Shown here piece by piece: positions 1 to 9,655 of a stretch of 64,000 nt of DNA. The notes under the pieces were generated by a model that ran no database searches, was not told the DNA's origin, and was given only the letters and a program-made list of their open reading frames with translations. The translations under genes were made by a program, and so were the position numbers. Each line of letters begins with the position of its first letter. Within the stretch, counting starts at the first letter, position 1. This DNA is from Pseudomonas sp. UBA2684 (GTDB taxonomy: Bacteria; Pseudomonadota; Gammaproteobacteria; Pseudomonadales; Pseudomonadaceae). Location: assembly GCA_002354655.1 (NCBI GenBank), contig DELY01000008.1:38516-102515 (forward strand). Reading direction: 5' to 3'.

Positions 1-84
1 TTCCTCGGCGTTACGCTTGAGTACATTCAAAGTACCGCCACCGACGGTACCCAGCCCACAGATGCCTACTTTGACCGGTTTCAC
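1..84 (-). CDS. hom: Homoserine dehydrogenase, N-terminal fragment cut by window edge
   Basis: Only the first 28 codons lie in the window. The GTG start at 84 opens a reading frame with an N-terminal Rossmann nucleotide-binding loop (GICGLGTVGGG), the NAD(P)-binding segment of homoserine dehydrogenase, which makes homoserine for threonine and methionine synthesis. The order xerD, dsbC, hom on one strand is the conserved Pseudomonas arrangement and supports the call despite the short length. Confidence 0.88.
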   Translation of the reverse strand, partial: MKPVKVGICGLGTVGGGTLNVLKRNAEE

Positions 85-108
85 ACTGAACTCCCCATCT
101 GCACTGCG

Positions 109-135
109 TAAAACGGCCGGAGCAAGCTCCGGCCG
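109..135 (-). terminator. Rho-independent terminator, distal of a tandem pair after dsbC
   Basis: A perfect 10-bp stem (CGGCCGGAGC with its complement, 2-nt loop) is followed on the minus strand by TTTTA. It lies between the dsbC stop and the hom start and should insulate hom from dsbC transcription. Confidence 0.6.
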
Positions 136-138
136 CAG

Positions 139-166
139 AAAAAGAGCCGCACCTTACGAAGCGGCT
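139..166 (-). terminator. Rho-independent terminator, proximal, after dsbC
   Basis: A 6-bp stem AGCCGC/GCGGCT with a 10-nt loop is followed on the minus strand by CTTTTTCTG. It starts about 30 nt after the dsbC stop and is the first of two stacked terminators. Confidence 0.65.
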
Positions 167-197
167 GTTTATTAGTCAATCGGCTCGAACCCCGCGA

Positions 198-923
198 TTA
201 CTTGGCTTCAAGCGCCAGCTTGGCCAATTGCGGCGCGGGCTGGTAGCCCGGGATCATCTTGCCATTGGCCAAAACGATGGCCGGCGTACCGTTGACGCCG
301 ATCATCTGACCCAGCGCGTACTGCTTGGCCACAGGGTTATCGCACTGCGCAGCGTCGACACTCTCCCGCGATTTGGCGCGGTTCATCGCCTGCTGGGGGT
401 CCTTGGCACACCAGACATTAACCAACTCGTTGTAGGCTGCGCTGGTCAGGCCCTGGCGCGGGAATGCCACGTAACGCACCTCGACGCCCAGGCGGTTGAG
501 CTCCGGCACTTCGCTGTGCAGCTTCTGGCAATAACCGCAATCCGTATCGGTGAACACGGTGATATGGGTCTTCGGCGCTTTCGGCGCAAAGACCACCATT
601 TCCTGGGTGGGAATGGCGTTGATTTCCTTGGCGATGCCGCGGCCTTCTTCCAGCTCGGTCAGGTTGATCGCCTGACCATCCTTGAACTGGAACAGGTAGC
701 CCTGCATGACAAACTGCCCGTCGGCACTGGCATACAACTGCCGACCGCCCTTGAGCTGCACCTGATACACACCCGGCATCGGGCTTTCGGCAATAGCCTC
801 AATCGGCAGATCGGGCTGGATCGCGTGCAGGTTCTTGCGGATCGCCTGATCAGGGTCGGCGGCCGAGCTGATGGTACTGGCCAGGCCTAAGGCCACGGCT
901 GCGAAAATGCGGGTCACGCGCAT
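198..923 (-). CDS. dsbC: Periplasmic thiol:disulfide isomerase DsbC
   Basis: The 241-residue protein has a signal peptide (about 1-21, cleaved after SSA). An N-terminal dimerisation domain (about 22-85) follows, then a thioredoxin fold with the CGYC active site near residue 130 in the context TDTDCGYCQKLH and the cis-proline segment NGTPA near 210. This is the standard DsbC layout and length. It corrects wrongly paired disulfides in periplasmic proteins and is kept reduced by DsbD in characterised species. It sits 92 nt downstream of xerD on the same strand and ends at two stacked terminators. Confidence 0.95.
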   Translation of the reverse strand: MRVTRIFAAVALGLASTISSAADPDQAIRKNLHAIQPDLPIEAIAESPMPGVYQVQLKGGRQLYASADGQFVMQGYLFQFKDGQAINLTELEEGRGIAKEINAIPTQEMVVFAPKAPKTHITVFTDTDCGYCQKLHSEVPELNRLGVEVRYVAFPRQGLTSAAYNELVNVWCAKDPQQAMNRAKSRESVDAAQCDNPVAKQYALGQMIGVNGTPAIVLANGKMIPGYQPAPQLAKLALEAK

Positions 924-1015
924 GAATACTCCTGTCGAGCGGCGGACTAACGAGGGTTGGCACAGCCTACCATAGAAGCCTCAAAAGACGGATTGCAGCA
1001 AGTCGGACGGGGCTT

Positions 1016-1912
1016 TCAGCCCCGCGGGTGGTGTTCGGCGTGCAACTCTTGCAGGCGCGCACGGGCAATATGGGTATAGATCTGCGTGGTCGACAGATCG
1101 CTGTGACCGAGCAGCATCTGCACCACGCGCAAATCCGCGCCGTGGTTGAGCAGGTGCGTGGCGAAGGCATGTCGCAGGGTGTGCGGCGACAGGCTCTTGG
1201 CAATCCCGGCGACCTTGGCCTGGTGCTTGATGCGATACCAGAAGGCCTGCCGGGTCATCTGCTCGCCGCGCAAGCTGGGAAACAGTACGTCACTGGGTTT
1301 GCCATCGAGCAGAAAGGGCCGCGCCTCCTTGCTGTAGCGCTCGACCCAGGCAATCGCCTCCTCGCCCAGCGGCACCAGACGCTCCTTGCTGCCCTTGCCA
1401 AAGACCCGCAATACGCCCTGGCGCAGGTTGACCTGCTCCAAGGTCAAGCCAATCAGCTCGCTGACCCGCAGGCCACAGGCGTACAGCACTTCGAGCATGG
1501 CGCGGTCGCGCAGACCAATCGGGTCATCCAGTTCCGGCGCATCCAGCAAGGCTTCGACATCGGCCTCCGACAGCGATTTCGGCAACGGCCGGCCCAGCTG
1601 CGGCAGGTCGACCTGCAAGGTCGGATCGGCGCCAATCAGCCCTTCGCGCAGCAAGAATCGATAGAAACCGCGCAAACCGGAAATCAACCGCGCGGTGGAG
1701 CGCGCCTTATAGCCCTCGTTCAACCGCCAGGCCAGATGATCGAGAATCAGCTCGCGACCCGCCTCGTCCAACAGCACATGACGCGCCTGCAACCAGCCGT
1801 TGAATAATGCCAAATCACTGCGATACGCCGCACGGGTATGCACGGACAAGCCTTTTTCCAACCACAAGGCTTCGAGGAAACGATCAATCAAGGGATGGTC
1901 GACTGCGGGCAT
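1016..1912 (-). CDS. xerD: Tyrosine recombinase XerD
   Basis: The 298-residue length is typical of XerD, which with XerC resolves chromosome dimers at dif. The N-terminal SAM-like core-binding domain covers about 1-90. The catalytic set is visible: Arg in CGLRVSELIGL, Lys in GKGSKERLVPL, HTLRH, the LGHSDLSTTQ His and the nucleophile Tyr in IYTH near the C terminus. It lies in the usual chromosomal place upstream of dsbC. It is a housekeeping recombinase and not the integrase of the island further right. Confidence 0.95.
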   Translation of the reverse strand: MPAVDHPLIDRFLEALWLEKGLSVHTRAAYRSDLALFNGWLQARHVLLDEAGRELILDHLAWRLNEGYKARSTARLISGLRGFYRFLLREGLIGADPTLQVDLPQLGRPLPKSLSEADVEALLDAPELDDPIGLRDRAMLEVLYACGLRVSELIGLTLEQVNLRQGVLRVFGKGSKERLVPLGEEAIAWVERYSKEARPFLLDGKPSDVLFPSLRGEQMTRQAFWYRIKHQAKVAGIAKSLSPHTLRHAFATHLLNHGADLRVVQMLLGHSDLSTTQIYTHIARARLQELHAEHHPRG

Positions 1913-2168
1913 CGGAAAAACCTGTTGGCGGTAAGCGCCAGCAGTCTTCCACAGCGCACACCACGGCGGCCAGGGTTACCGCACGCAACAACGCGTCGGG
2001 ATCTTTATCGGCGGCCATCGCGCGCCCTGATCCCGGCAGTAACAGCGCGCCAATCGCATACAGAATCGGCTGACAAACGGCTCGTCACCCTATCTTTGGG
2101 TGGGTGACAGGTACAAAGCCGCAGCCCATGATTGCATCACGCCACTACAGCAGGATGGATGCCACCTC

Positions 2169-2849
2169 ATGTCCAACCCACAACACTCGCGCCTAGGTCA
2201 GATCCTGATCAATAAAGGGCTGATCAACCGCGCCCAACTGGACAGCGCCATCCAGTTGCAGCTCACCAGCCAGAAACGCCTGGGTGAAATCCTTATCGAA
2301 CAAGGCCTGCTGAGCGAACGCCAGCTGAAAAAGGCCTTGAGCAAGCAGAGCAACCTGCGGGTAGCCGCCACCTTGGTGGCCGCCCTGCTGAGCCCCTTCC
2401 AACTGGCCAGCGCGGACATCCAACGGCTACAACCGACCAGCAGCACCAGCCGTCAGGAAACCCCACGCGGCTTGCAGCCGTTAAGCGACCTGGAAATGAG
2501 CAGCGTCAGCGCACAAGGCCTGGATGACGCGCTGCAAGGCCTGTTCATGCAGGCCGAGAGCGGTAATGGCGTGGACACGGTGAGCCAGTTGGCCAAGTTG
2601 GTGATGCCGGTACTGAACAGCCTGGAAGCGGAGACATCGCTCAAGGATGTGCATTACGACACCAGCAAACTGTCCTCGACAATCAACCCGGACGGCTCGG
2701 TCGACGTGCGCCTGCCCAGCTCGATTGGCGAATTGCGTTTCGACAATATCCGCGTTGCCGGCGCGCCGCAGGGGCAAAGCTTCGGCAGCCTGAGCCTGCA
2801 CGACATCGACCTGTCACAGGCCTCCCTGAAAATCAGTCTGCGGCCTTAA
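2169..2849 (+). CDS. MshEN-domain protein with FilA-like C-terminal region
   Basis: The ATG at 2169 is preferred over an upstream one at 2100 because homology-like sequence begins there (MSNPQHSRLGQILINKGL); AGGA lies upstream. The 226-residue protein begins with two tandem repeats of the RLGxxL...GLI..QL..AI pattern (residues about 8-60). This is the MshEN signature, which binds cyclic di-GMP in MshE-type pilus ATPases. No ATPase domain follows. A hydrophobic segment (about 66-84) ending in SADIQ looks like a membrane or signal stretch, and LSDLEMSSVSAQG resembles the FilA/DUF6160 motif of surface proteins. The function is unknown; a c-di-GMP-responsive surface or pilus accessory protein is inference. 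Confidence 0.6.
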   Translation: MSNPQHSRLGQILINKGLINRAQLDSAIQLQLTSQKRLGEILIEQGLLSERQLKKALSKQSNLRVAATLVAALLSPFQLASADIQRLQPTSSTSRQETPRGLQPLSDLEMSSVSAQGLDDALQGLFMQAESGNGVDTVSQLAKLVMPVLNSLEAETSLKDVHYDTSKLSSTINPDGSVDVRLPSSIGELRFDNIRVAGAPQGQSFGSLSLHDIDLSQASLKISLRP

Positions 2850-3132
2850 GGCGCCCGCCGACGCCTTACGGGTCAACCCCGCTGCCACGCTGGAATACAC
2901 CGTTGATGACACGCGCGCGACCATCGCTGTACATGCCCTCGACGCAGGGTCGTGGTGATTGCTGGTCGGCGGCAATACCGCCATTTGCGACCACTCGATG
3001 CGCCGCTGGATGCCCTGCAGGGGCATCGCGCCACCAGCTGAATCCATCGGTTTGGCTACGCCGCGCTTATTGTCACGCGACCAGAACGGCAGATACGGCT
3101 GACACTGGCCGATCAATCAGATGCCATAAACG

Positions 3133-3160
3133 AAAAAAGCAGCCCGAGGGCTGCTTTTTT
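3133..3160. terminator. Bidirectional terminator after rplS
   Basis: A perfect 13-bp inverted repeat (AAAAAAGCAGCCC / GGGCTGCTTTTTT) with a 2-nt loop supplies a T tract on both strands. It ends the rpsP-rimM-trmD-rplS operon just after the rplS stop. Confidence 0.85.
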
Positions 3161-3177
3161 CAGCAAGGAAACAAGCC

Positions 3178-3528
3178 TTAGGACAGCTTTTCCTTGATAC
3201 GTGCGGCCTTACCGGACAGGTCGCGCAGGTAGTACAGCTTGGCTTTACGTACGTCACCGCGACGCTTGACAGCCAGGCTGTCGACCAGCGGGCTGTAGGT
3301 CTGGAAAGTACGCTCAACGCCAACACCGTTGGAGATCTTACGAACAGTGAACGCACTGTTCAGACCACGGTTACGCTTGGCGATAACAACGCCTTCGAAC
3401 GCCTGCAGACGCTGACGGTCGCCTTCTTTCACTTTAACCTGGACAACAACGGTGTCGCCCGGTGCGAAAGTCGGGATCTCTTTGCCCATCTGCTCAGCTT
3501 CGATCTGCTGAATAATCTTGTTTGTCAT
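3178..3528 (-). CDS. rplS: 50S ribosomal protein L19
   Basis: The 116-residue protein has the family start [14 protein letters not shown] and the conserved stretches [13 protein letters not shown] and [15 protein letters not shown]19 lies at the 30S-50S interface. It is the last gene of the rpsP-rimM-trmD-rplS operon, 42 nt after trmD, and is followed directly by a strong terminator. Confidence 0.97.
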   Translation of the reverse strand: MTNKIIQQIEAEQMGKEIPTFAPGDTVVVQVKVKEGDRQRLQAFEGVVIAKRNRGLNSAFTVRKISNGVGVERTFQTYSPLVDSLAVKRRGDVRKAKLYYLRDLSGKAARIKEKLS

Positions 3529-3570
3529 GCTGCGCTCCTAAGGCAAACCATCTGGCCTGCCATCGATACA

Positions 3571-4323
3571 TTAACTATCGTCCCGCTGGCGGATGTATTC
3601 CTCCAGCAGCTTCTTCTCTTCTCCAGAAAGCGAGCGGCTTTCCAGAAGATCGACGCGGCGTTCATAGGTCCGACCAAGGGACTGCTGCAAACGCCAGCGC
3701 CGGATGTGTTCGTGGTTGCCGCTAAGCAACACGTCAGGAACACGTTTATCCGCATACACCTCCGGGCGGGTGTAGTGCGGGCAGTCGAGCAGGCCATCCG
3801 TAAAGGAGTCCTCCTCGGCCGAGTCTGCATGACCCAATGCACCAGGCAAAAGGCGCGTTACCGCATCGATCAGCACCATGGCCGGCAGCTCACCGCCAGA
3901 CAGGACGTAATCCCCAATCGACCATTCTTCATCGACATGCGCCTCAATAAAGCGCTCATCGATGCCTTCGTAGCGACCGGCAATCAGGATTAACGCATCC
4001 TCATTGGCCAGTTCGCGTACTGCTGACTGAGTCAGCTGGCGACCCTGCGGCGACAGGTAAATCACCTTGGCCGCACCGCCCGCAGCTTGCTTCGCGTCAA
4101 GCAAAGCATCTTCAAGCGGCTTGATCTTCATCACCATGCCTGGGCCACCGCCAAAAGGCCGATCATCCACGGTGTGGTGACGGTCTGTGGTGTAGCTGCG
4201 CGGGTTCCAGCAGGTCAATTGCAACAAGCCCTGCTTCACCGCTCGGCTGGTAATGCCGTAATCGCTGATGGCGGCAAACATTTCCGGGAACAGCGTAATG
4301 ACTTCAACGCGCAGATTTGACAT
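3571..4323 (-). CDS. trmD: tRNA (guanine-37-N1)-methyltransferase TrmD
   Basis: The 250-residue SPOUT-class methyltransferase starts [16 protein letters not shown] and carries the substrate and AdoMet knot motifs [28 protein letters not shown] and [11 protein letters not shown]. It makes m1G37 in tRNAs that read codons starting with C, preventing +1 frameshifts. It begins 5 nt after the rimM stop, consistent with tight cotranscription. Confidence 0.97.
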   Translation of the reverse strand: MSNLRVEVITLFPEMFAAISDYGITSRAVKQGLLQLTCWNPRSYTTDRHHTVDDRPFGGGPGMVMKIKPLEDALLDAKQAAGGAAKVIYLSPQGRQLTQSAVRELANEDALILIAGRYEGIDERFIEAHVDEEWSIGDYVLSGGELPAMVLIDAVTRLLPGALGHADSAEEDSFTDGLLDCPHYTRPEVYADKRVPDVLLSGNHEHIRRWRLQQSLGRTYERRVDLLESRSLSGEEKKLLEEYIRQRDDS

Positions 4324-4328
4324 CAGGC

Positions 4329-4865
4329 TTAGAAGTCCGCATCCCAGTCGACCCGCATTTCGCCAGCACTCAGATCAATCGACAACACGCATTGTCCGGT
4401 ATAGGGCAACAGGCGTTCGCGATCATCCAGGCTGTCGGTGCAGGGTTTGACCACCATCACATCGTTGGCGCCGGTCTCGAACAAATGATCGATCTTGCCG
4501 AGCAACTGCCCTGCCTGATCGATAACCTTGAGGCCTTCCAACTGATACCAGTAGAACTCGCCATCGGTCAGTTCCGGCAGCTGGCTGCGGGGTACACAAA
4601 TGTCGAAACCGGCGAAGGTACGAGCCACTTCGCGATCATCGAGACCCTTTAGCTTTGCGACCAGGACCTTGCCTTGCAAGCGCCCACTGGCTACTTCAAC
4701 TTGCTTAACCTCGTTGTCACGCTTGAGCGTCCAACGGGGGTAATCGAGCACGTTATCGATCGGGTCGGTGAAGGAGTACACCTTCACATCGCCTTTCACG
4801 CCATGCACCGAAACGATCTTGCCGAGTACCACTAAGTCCTCGGCGGGAGCTGGCGATGTGCTCAT
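4329..4865 (-). CDS. rimM: Ribosome maturation factor RimM
   Basis: The ATG at 4865 ([17 protein letters not shown]) gives 178 residues. An upstream start at 4934 would overlap the end of rpsP and add residues foreign to the family. The N-terminal RimM beta-barrel ([13 protein letters not shown]) and the C-terminal PRC barrel ([13 protein letters not shown]) are clear. RimM assists 30S head assembly near S19. It sits 7 nt after rpsP in the conserved ribosomal operon. Confidence 0.96.
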   Translation of the reverse strand: MSTSPAPAEDLVVLGKIVSVHGVKGDVKVYSFTDPIDNVLDYPRWTLKRDNEVKQVEVASGRLQGKVLVAKLKGLDDREVARTFAGFDICVPRSQLPELTDGEFYWYQLEGLKVIDQAGQLLGKIDHLFETGANDVMVVKPCTDSLDDRERLLPYTGQCVLSIDLSAGEMRVDWDADF

Positions 4866-4872
4866 AAATTGC

Positions 4873-5124
4873 TTAGGCAGCTGCCTTAGCAGATTCCTTG
4901 AGCAGCTGAGCAACGCGCTCAGACGGCTGCGCACCCTGGCTCAGCCAGTAGGTGACGCGCTCTTGGTTAACGGACAGCTTGATTTCAGCGCCCGAAGCAA
5001 CCGGGTTGAAGAAACCAACACGCTCAACGAAACGACCGTCGCGCGCATTGCGGCTGTTGGTCACGGTGAGGTGGTAGAAAGGGCGCTTTTTGGAGCCGCC
5101 ACGGGCAAGACGGATGGTTACCAT
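4873..5124 (-). CDS. rpsP: 30S ribosomal protein S16
   Basis: The ATG at 5124 begins [19 protein letters not shown], the invariant S16 N terminus, giving 83 residues. A longer frame reaching 5280 is read-through into the leader. Conserved [14 protein letters not shown] is present. It is the first gene of the operon. The 190-nt gap to the ffh stop must hold the operon promoter; I could not fix its elements. Confidence 0.97.
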   Translation of the reverse strand: MVTIRLARGGSKKRPFYHLTVTNSRNARDGRFVERVGFFNPVASGAEIKLSVNQERVTYWLSQGAQPSERVAQLLKESAKAAA

Positions 5125-5314
5125 TGAACTTCGTTCCTGTAGTCGGTGCTGCAAAACTGAAATGCAAGCATAGGGCACTAGGCCCGAAAGGCCGCATATT
5201 CTAAGGATTATCCGGCTTTTTGCAAATCTCTTTTTCGGGCCGCCGGTCGGTGTCGGCTGCGACGCACTGCACACGGGCACAATCGCCCAGTGCGCGCGCA
5301 GCCTTTTACCACGT

Positions 5315-6688
5315 TTACATCTTCGGCAAGCCGCCCGGCATCATCCCGCCCATGCCGCGCATCATCTTGGCCATACCGCCCTTGGCGGTGAATTTCTTCA
5401 TCATTTTCTGCATTTGTTTGTGTTGCTTGATCAGTCGCCCGATGTCCTGCACCTGAGTGCCGGAACCCATGGCGATGCGGCGCTTGCGCGAGCCGCTGAT
5501 CACATCGGGATCGCGCCGCTCCTGGGGCGTCATCGAATTGATGATCGCCTCCATTTGCTTGAACTGCTTCTCGGCCGCGCCCTGGGCATTGCCCATCTGC
5601 GCCAGGTTGACGCCGCCCATTTGCGGCAGCTTGTCCATCAGGCCGCCGAGGCCGCCCATGTTTTTCATCTGCTGCAATTGATCGCGAAAGTCTTCGAGAT
5701 CGAAGCCCTTGCCCTTCTTCAGCTTCTTGGTCAGCTTCTCGGCTTTCTCGCGATCAAGGGTCTGCTCGGCCTGCTCGATCAAGCTGAGCACATCGCCCAT
5801 GCCGAGGATGCGCGAGGCAATACGGTCCGGGTGGAACGGCTCCAGCGCCTCGCTCTTCTCACCCATACCGATGAATTTGATCGGCTTGCCCGTGATGGCG
5901 CGCACTGACAGCGCGGCACCGCCACGCGCATCACCGTCGACCTTGGTCAGCACCACGCCGGTCAGCGGCAGGGCATCGGCAAAAGCCTTGGCGGTGTTGG
6001 CGGCATCCTGGCCGGTCATCGCATCGACCACGAACAGGGTCTCGGCGGGTTTGATCGCGGCGTGCAGCGCCTGGATTTCCGCCATCATCTCGGTATCGAT
6101 GGCGAGGCGGCCGGCGGTGTCGACGATCACCACATCGATGAATTTGAGCTTGGCTTCCTTGATCGCCGCCTCGGCAATCGCCACCGGTTTCTGGCTGATA
6201 TCGGAGGGGAAAAAGGTCACGCCAATATCGGCAGCCAAGGTTTCCAGCTGCTTGATCGCCGCGGGGCGATAGACGTCTGCGGAAACCACCAGCACGGTCT
6301 TTTTCTTGCGCTCTTTGAGAAAGCGCGCCAGCTTGCCGACCGTGGTGGTTTTACCTGCGCCCTGCAAACCCGCCATCAACACCACCGCAGGTGGCGTGAC
6401 GTTGAGCGCCAGGTCTTCGTTGGCCTCGCCCATCAGCGCTTCGAGTTCGGCACGCACGATCTTCACGAAGGCCTGACCCGGGGTCAGGCTTTTCGAGACT
6501 TCGGTGCCGACCGCACGCTCCTTGACCTTATTGACGAAGTCCTTGACCACCGGCAGGGCGACGTCGGCTTCGAGCAAGGCCATGCGCACTTCGCGCAGGG
6601 TGTCCTTGATGTTGTCTTCGGTCAGCTTGGCCTTGCCAGTGACGTTTCGCAGGGTCTGCGAGAGGCGATCAGTAAGATTTTCGAACAT
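5315..6688 (-). CDS. ffh: Signal recognition particle GTPase Ffh
   Basis: The ATG at 6688 ([15 protein letters not shown]) gives 457 residues, the usual Ffh length; 71 upstream in-frame codons are not part of the family. N domain 1-90; G domain with P-loop [15 protein letters not shown] and TKVDGD; methionine-rich M domain from about 300 ([31 protein letters not shown]) that binds 4.5S RNA and signal sequences. It targets inner-membrane proteins to the translocon with FtsY. It is transcribed toward rpsP. Confidence 0.97.
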   Translation of the reverse strand: MFENLTDRLSQTLRNVTGKAKLTEDNIKDTLREVRMALLEADVALPVVKDFVNKVKERAVGTEVSKSLTPGQAFVKIVRAELEALMGEANEDLALNVTPPAVVLMAGLQGAGKTTTVGKLARFLKERKKKTVLVVSADVYRPAAIKQLETLAADIGVTFFPSDISQKPVAIAEAAIKEAKLKFIDVVIVDTAGRLAIDTEMMAEIQALHAAIKPAETLFVVDAMTGQDAANTAKAFADALPLTGVVLTKVDGDARGGAALSVRAITGKPIKFIGMGEKSEALEPFHPDRIASRILGMGDVLSLIEQAEQTLDREKAEKLTKKLKKGKGFDLEDFRDQLQQMKNMGGLGGLMDKLPQMGGVNLAQMGNAQGAAEKQFKQMEAIINSMTPQERRDPDVISGSRKRRIAMGSGTQVQDIGRLIKQHKQMQKMMKKFTAKGGMAKMMRGMGGMMPGGLPKM

Positions 6689-6845
6689 GCGCGTTCCTTT
6701 CAGGCCCTGTCGAGCCGAGGGTGGGCTTGCAGCAGGTCGCGGATTATAGCGAAGTGTCCACAGCACCGACACCGCCAGTGGTCTTTCGTGAAATGATCGT
6801 TGTATGCCACACTCAGCGCCTTTCGGGCTTGCCTCACAAGGATTT

Positions 6846-7646
6846 ATGTACCCTCTGCTGCCCAGTCTCGCCGCTGCTTGCTTATATGCCGGCGCCGCCA
6901 CCTACCAAGGCCTGCGCCTGACCCAGCGCAGCGCGCCCGACAAACGCCTGCTGGCTCTGCTTGGCGTGCTCGCTCTGTTGTTCCATGGCGGCAGCCTGTT
7001 TCTGCAGATGTACCACTCGGCCGGCCTGGTACTCGACTTTTTCAATGCGGCCAGCCTGATCGCTTACGCGGTCATCCTGCTGACGCTCGTAGCCTGCGTG
7101 CGGATTCCGGTCGAGAATCTGCTGTTGCTGCTGTTCCCGCTGGGCTGCCTGACGGTTCTGCTCGCGCAATTCATGCCAGTTGGCACCAGCCAGCCAATCA
7201 ATGAAGCGCCAGGCATTCTCGTGCACATCCTGCTGTCGATCATCGCCTACGGCATGCTCACCATCGCGGTGTTTCAGGCGCTGCTCTTGCTGCTGCAAGA
7301 CCATCATCTGAAGAACAAGCACCCCTGGGGGCTGATCAAGAACTTCCCACCGCTGCAAACCATGGAAAGCCTGCTGTTCGGCTTCCTCTGGGCTGGCTGG
7401 CTGCTGCTCTCGCTGTCGCTGCTGTCCGGTGCGCTGTTTATCGATGACCTGTTTGCCCAGCATCTGGTGCATAAAACCATCCTGTCCAGTTTTGCCTGGG
7501 TGGTTTTCGCCGTGTTGCTGTGGGGCCGCCATCAACTTGGCTGGCGCGGTCACCAAGCCATCCGCTGGACCCTGGCAGGTTTTTGCCTGCTGATGCTGGC
7601 GTACTTCGGCAGCAAGCTGGTCCGCGAATTCATCTTGCACATCTAG
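6846..7646 (+). CDS. Cytochrome c assembly (CcsA/YpjD-like) membrane protein
   Basis: The ATG at 6846 has AAGGA just upstream (6837-6841), so it is preferred to the one at 6804. The 266-residue product is almost all hydrophobic, with about eight membrane helices and conserved histidines in the CcsA/ResC/HemX style. The gene between ffh and the CorB gene in Pseudomonas is annotated as a cytochrome c assembly family protein; its exact role has not been shown. It diverges from ffh and is 10 nt upstream of the next gene, probably cotranscribed. Confidence 0.82.
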   Translation: MYPLLPSLAAACLYAGAATYQGLRLTQRSAPDKRLLALLGVLALLFHGGSLFLQMYHSAGLVLDFFNAASLIAYAVILLTLVACVRIPVENLLLLLFPLGCLTVLLAQFMPVGTSQPINEAPGILVHILLSIIAYGMLTIAVFQALLLLLQDHHLKNKHPWGLIKNFPPLQTMESLLFGFLWAGWLLLSLSLLSGALFIDDLFAQHLVHKTILSSFAWVVFAVLLWGRHQLGWRGHQAIRWTLAGFCLLMLAYFGSKLVREFILHI

Positions 7647-7656
7647 GCAATTTTCC

Positions 7657-8943
7657 GTGGATAACGCGCACCCTGGTTTTTTGATTGGCTTGCTGATTTT
7701 CCTGCTGGCCTGTTCGGCGTTCTTCTCCAGCTCGGAAACCGGCATTCTCAGCCTCAACCGCTACCGTCTGCGCCACCTGGCCAAGGAAGGTCACCGCGGC
7801 GCCAAACGCGTCAGCGCCCTGCTCAGCCGTCCCGACCGGCTGCTCGGCACGATTCTGATCGGCAACAACTTCGTCAACATCCTCGCCTCGTCCATTGCCA
7901 CCGTACTGGCCTTGCAAATCTGGGGCGAAGCCGGGATTGCCATCGCCACCATCGGCCTGACCCTGGCGCTGCTGATTTTCGGCGAAATCACCCCAAAAAC
8001 CCTCGCCGCACTGCGCCCGGAAACGGTCGCCTACCCGTTCAGCCTGCCGCTTTTGCTGCTGCTCAAGCTGTTCTACCCGCTGGTCATTTTGCTCGGTTGG
8101 ATCAGTAACGGCCTGCTCAGGCTGCTCGGCGTCGACCCGTCCAGCAAAAGCAACGACAGTTTGACCACCGAAGAGCTGCGCAGCGTGGTACGCGAGTCCG
8201 GCCATGAGCTGCCGAAGAACCGCCAGAATATGCTGCTGGGTATTCTCGATCTGGAACGGGTCACGGTGAACGACATCATGATCCCGCGCAACGAAGTGAC
8301 CGGCATCAACCTGGAAGACGATATCGAAACCATCAACAACCAGTTGACCACCACCACCCACACGCGCCTGCCGGTGTTTCGCAATGACATCAACCAGGTC
8401 GAAGGCATCGTGCACATGCGCCAGATCGCCCGCCTGCTGACGCACAATCAGTTGACCAAGGAAGCGCTGCTCGCCGCCTGCAATGAGCCGTACTTCGTTC
8501 CGGAAAGCACCCCGCTGTCGACCCAGCTGATCAATTTCCAGAAACAGAAGCGACGTATCGGCATCGTCGTCGACGAATATGGCGATGTGATCGGCATTGT
8601 CACCCTGGAAGATATTCTTGAAGAGATCGTCGGCGACTTCAGTAACCAGGACACCCTGCGCAGCCCGGACATCCACCCGCAAGAAGATGGCACCCAGGTG
8701 ATCGATGGCGCCGCCTATATCCGCGAAGTGAACAAAGCGCTTGGCTGGCACCTGCCATGTGACGGACCGAAAACCCTCAACGGCCTGATCACCGAAGCCC
8801 TGGAGAGCATCCCCGAAAGCACCGTGTGCCTGAAGATCGGCCCTTACCGCCTGGAAATCCTGCAGTCCACGGAAAACCGGGTAAAGAGTGTCAGGGTCTG
8901 GCAGGCCACCGCTAAAGTGCAGCCGGAGTCGCAGGCGGATTGA
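7657..8943 (+). CDS. CNNM/CorB (HlyC/CorC-type) transporter-family membrane protein
   Basis: The GTG at 7657 starts a 428-residue protein. It has a DUF21/CNNM membrane domain (about 1-180: SAFFSSSETGILSLNRYR, IGNNFVNILASSI, LIFGEITPKTLAA), two CBS domains (about 200-330: IMIPRNEVTGI, GIVVDEYGDVIGIVTLEDI) and a CorC_HlyC C-terminal domain. Members are tied to Mg2+ homeostasis or export. Its last 32 bases overlap the end of the convergent SGNH hydrolase gene. Confidence 0.9.
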   Translation: MDNAHPGFLIGLLIFLLACSAFFSSSETGILSLNRYRLRHLAKEGHRGAKRVSALLSRPDRLLGTILIGNNFVNILASSIATVLALQIWGEAGIAIATIGLTLALLIFGEITPKTLAALRPETVAYPFSLPLLLLLKLFYPLVILLGWISNGLLRLLGVDPSSKSNDSLTTEELRSVVRESGHELPKNRQNMLLGILDLERVTVNDIMIPRNEVTGINLEDDIETINNQLTTTTHTRLPVFRNDINQVEGIVHMRQIARLLTHNQLTKEALLAACNEPYFVPESTPLSTQLINFQKQKRRIGIVVDEYGDVIGIVTLEDILEEIVGDFSNQDTLRSPDIHPQEDGTQVIDGAAYIREVNKALGWHLPCDGPKTLNGLITEALESIPESTVCLKIGPYRLEILQSTENRVKSVRVWQATAKVQPESQAD

Positions 8944-9655
8944 TCGCAGCAGCCAACGCCTGCGCCCAGACGCGATAGCCCAATCCCGACGGGTGATAAC
9001 CGTCGAGCGCCAGATAAGCCGCGGAGAACTCCAGAGCCACAGGGTAGTAACCCGCCCCCGTGCGGAGCGCAACCTGCTTCAAACCGGCATCCAACAGCGC
9101 GGCACGCGCTCCGAGCAGCCGCCGCAACAACCATGGCAAGGCGCTGAACTGGCGTAACGGCGGCACGCTACTGAACGCCACTTGTACGCCGCGCGCCGCC
9201 AATGCATCGGCCATGCAGGCGAGCGACGACTGCCAGCGATGCAGCGAACTGAAGTGCGTGGTGTCGTTGACACCGAATACCAGCAACGCCAGATCGACGG
9301 GCTCATCCACGACCTGCGGCAGCAACCGCTTGCAGGCTTGCGCCGCGGTAATGCCATTCTCGCCACAGGCACGCCAGCTCACAGGACGCGCCAGCCGCTC
9401 GGCCAACGCCTGCGCCAAGCGCCCCACCAGAGCCTGCTGCAAACAACTGACGCCCACCCCGGCAACGGTGGACTCGCCCAGCACCAGCAAGCGCAGCGGC
9501 TCGCCGGGCAGATCGACACCGGCCAACCCACGTAACTGTCCGGCAGCCGGCGCCAAGCGCAACGCCTGACGCCGCGTATGCAGCGCCAGGGGCATGACCA
9601 GCGGCATTAACGGCAGCACAGCCAACCACCACGCCAGGCACCGCCAACGACTCAC
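8912..9655 (-). CDS. SGNH/GDSL-type hydrolase
   Basis: The 247-residue protein starts at GTG 9655, overlapping the purT stop by 4 bases (GTGA), so it is translationally coupled to purT. An N-terminal membrane anchor or signal helix (about 6-28) precedes an SGNH fold: block [10 protein letters not shown] with Ser, block III GVND, and block V DGYHPS with the Asp-His pair. This is an esterase or lipase-like enzyme of unknown substrate, probably acting in the envelope. The long opposite-strand frames here are shadows. Confidence 0.85.
   Translation of the reverse strand: MSRWRCLAWWLAVLPLMPLVMPLALHTRRQALRLAPAAGQLRGLAGVDLPGEPLRLLVLGESTVAGVGVSCLQQALVGRLAQALAERLARPVSWRACGENGITAAQACKRLLPQVVDEPVDLALLVFGVNDTTHFSSLHRWQSSLACMADALAARGVQVAFSSVPPLRQFSALPWLLRRLLGARAALLDAGLKQVALRTGAGYYPVALEFSAAYLALDGYHPSGLGYRVWAQALAAAINPPATPAAL

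Noticed and set aside
2850-3132. Possible gene remnant between the MshEN gene and the rplS terminator
   Set aside because: Frames of 92-100 codons on both strands have no family resemblance or start signals; not enough to call even a pseudogene.
7630-9072. 480-codon minus-strand frame across the CorB-type gene
   Set aside because: Shadow of the real plus-strand gene; low-complexity Gln/Gly content and no domain.
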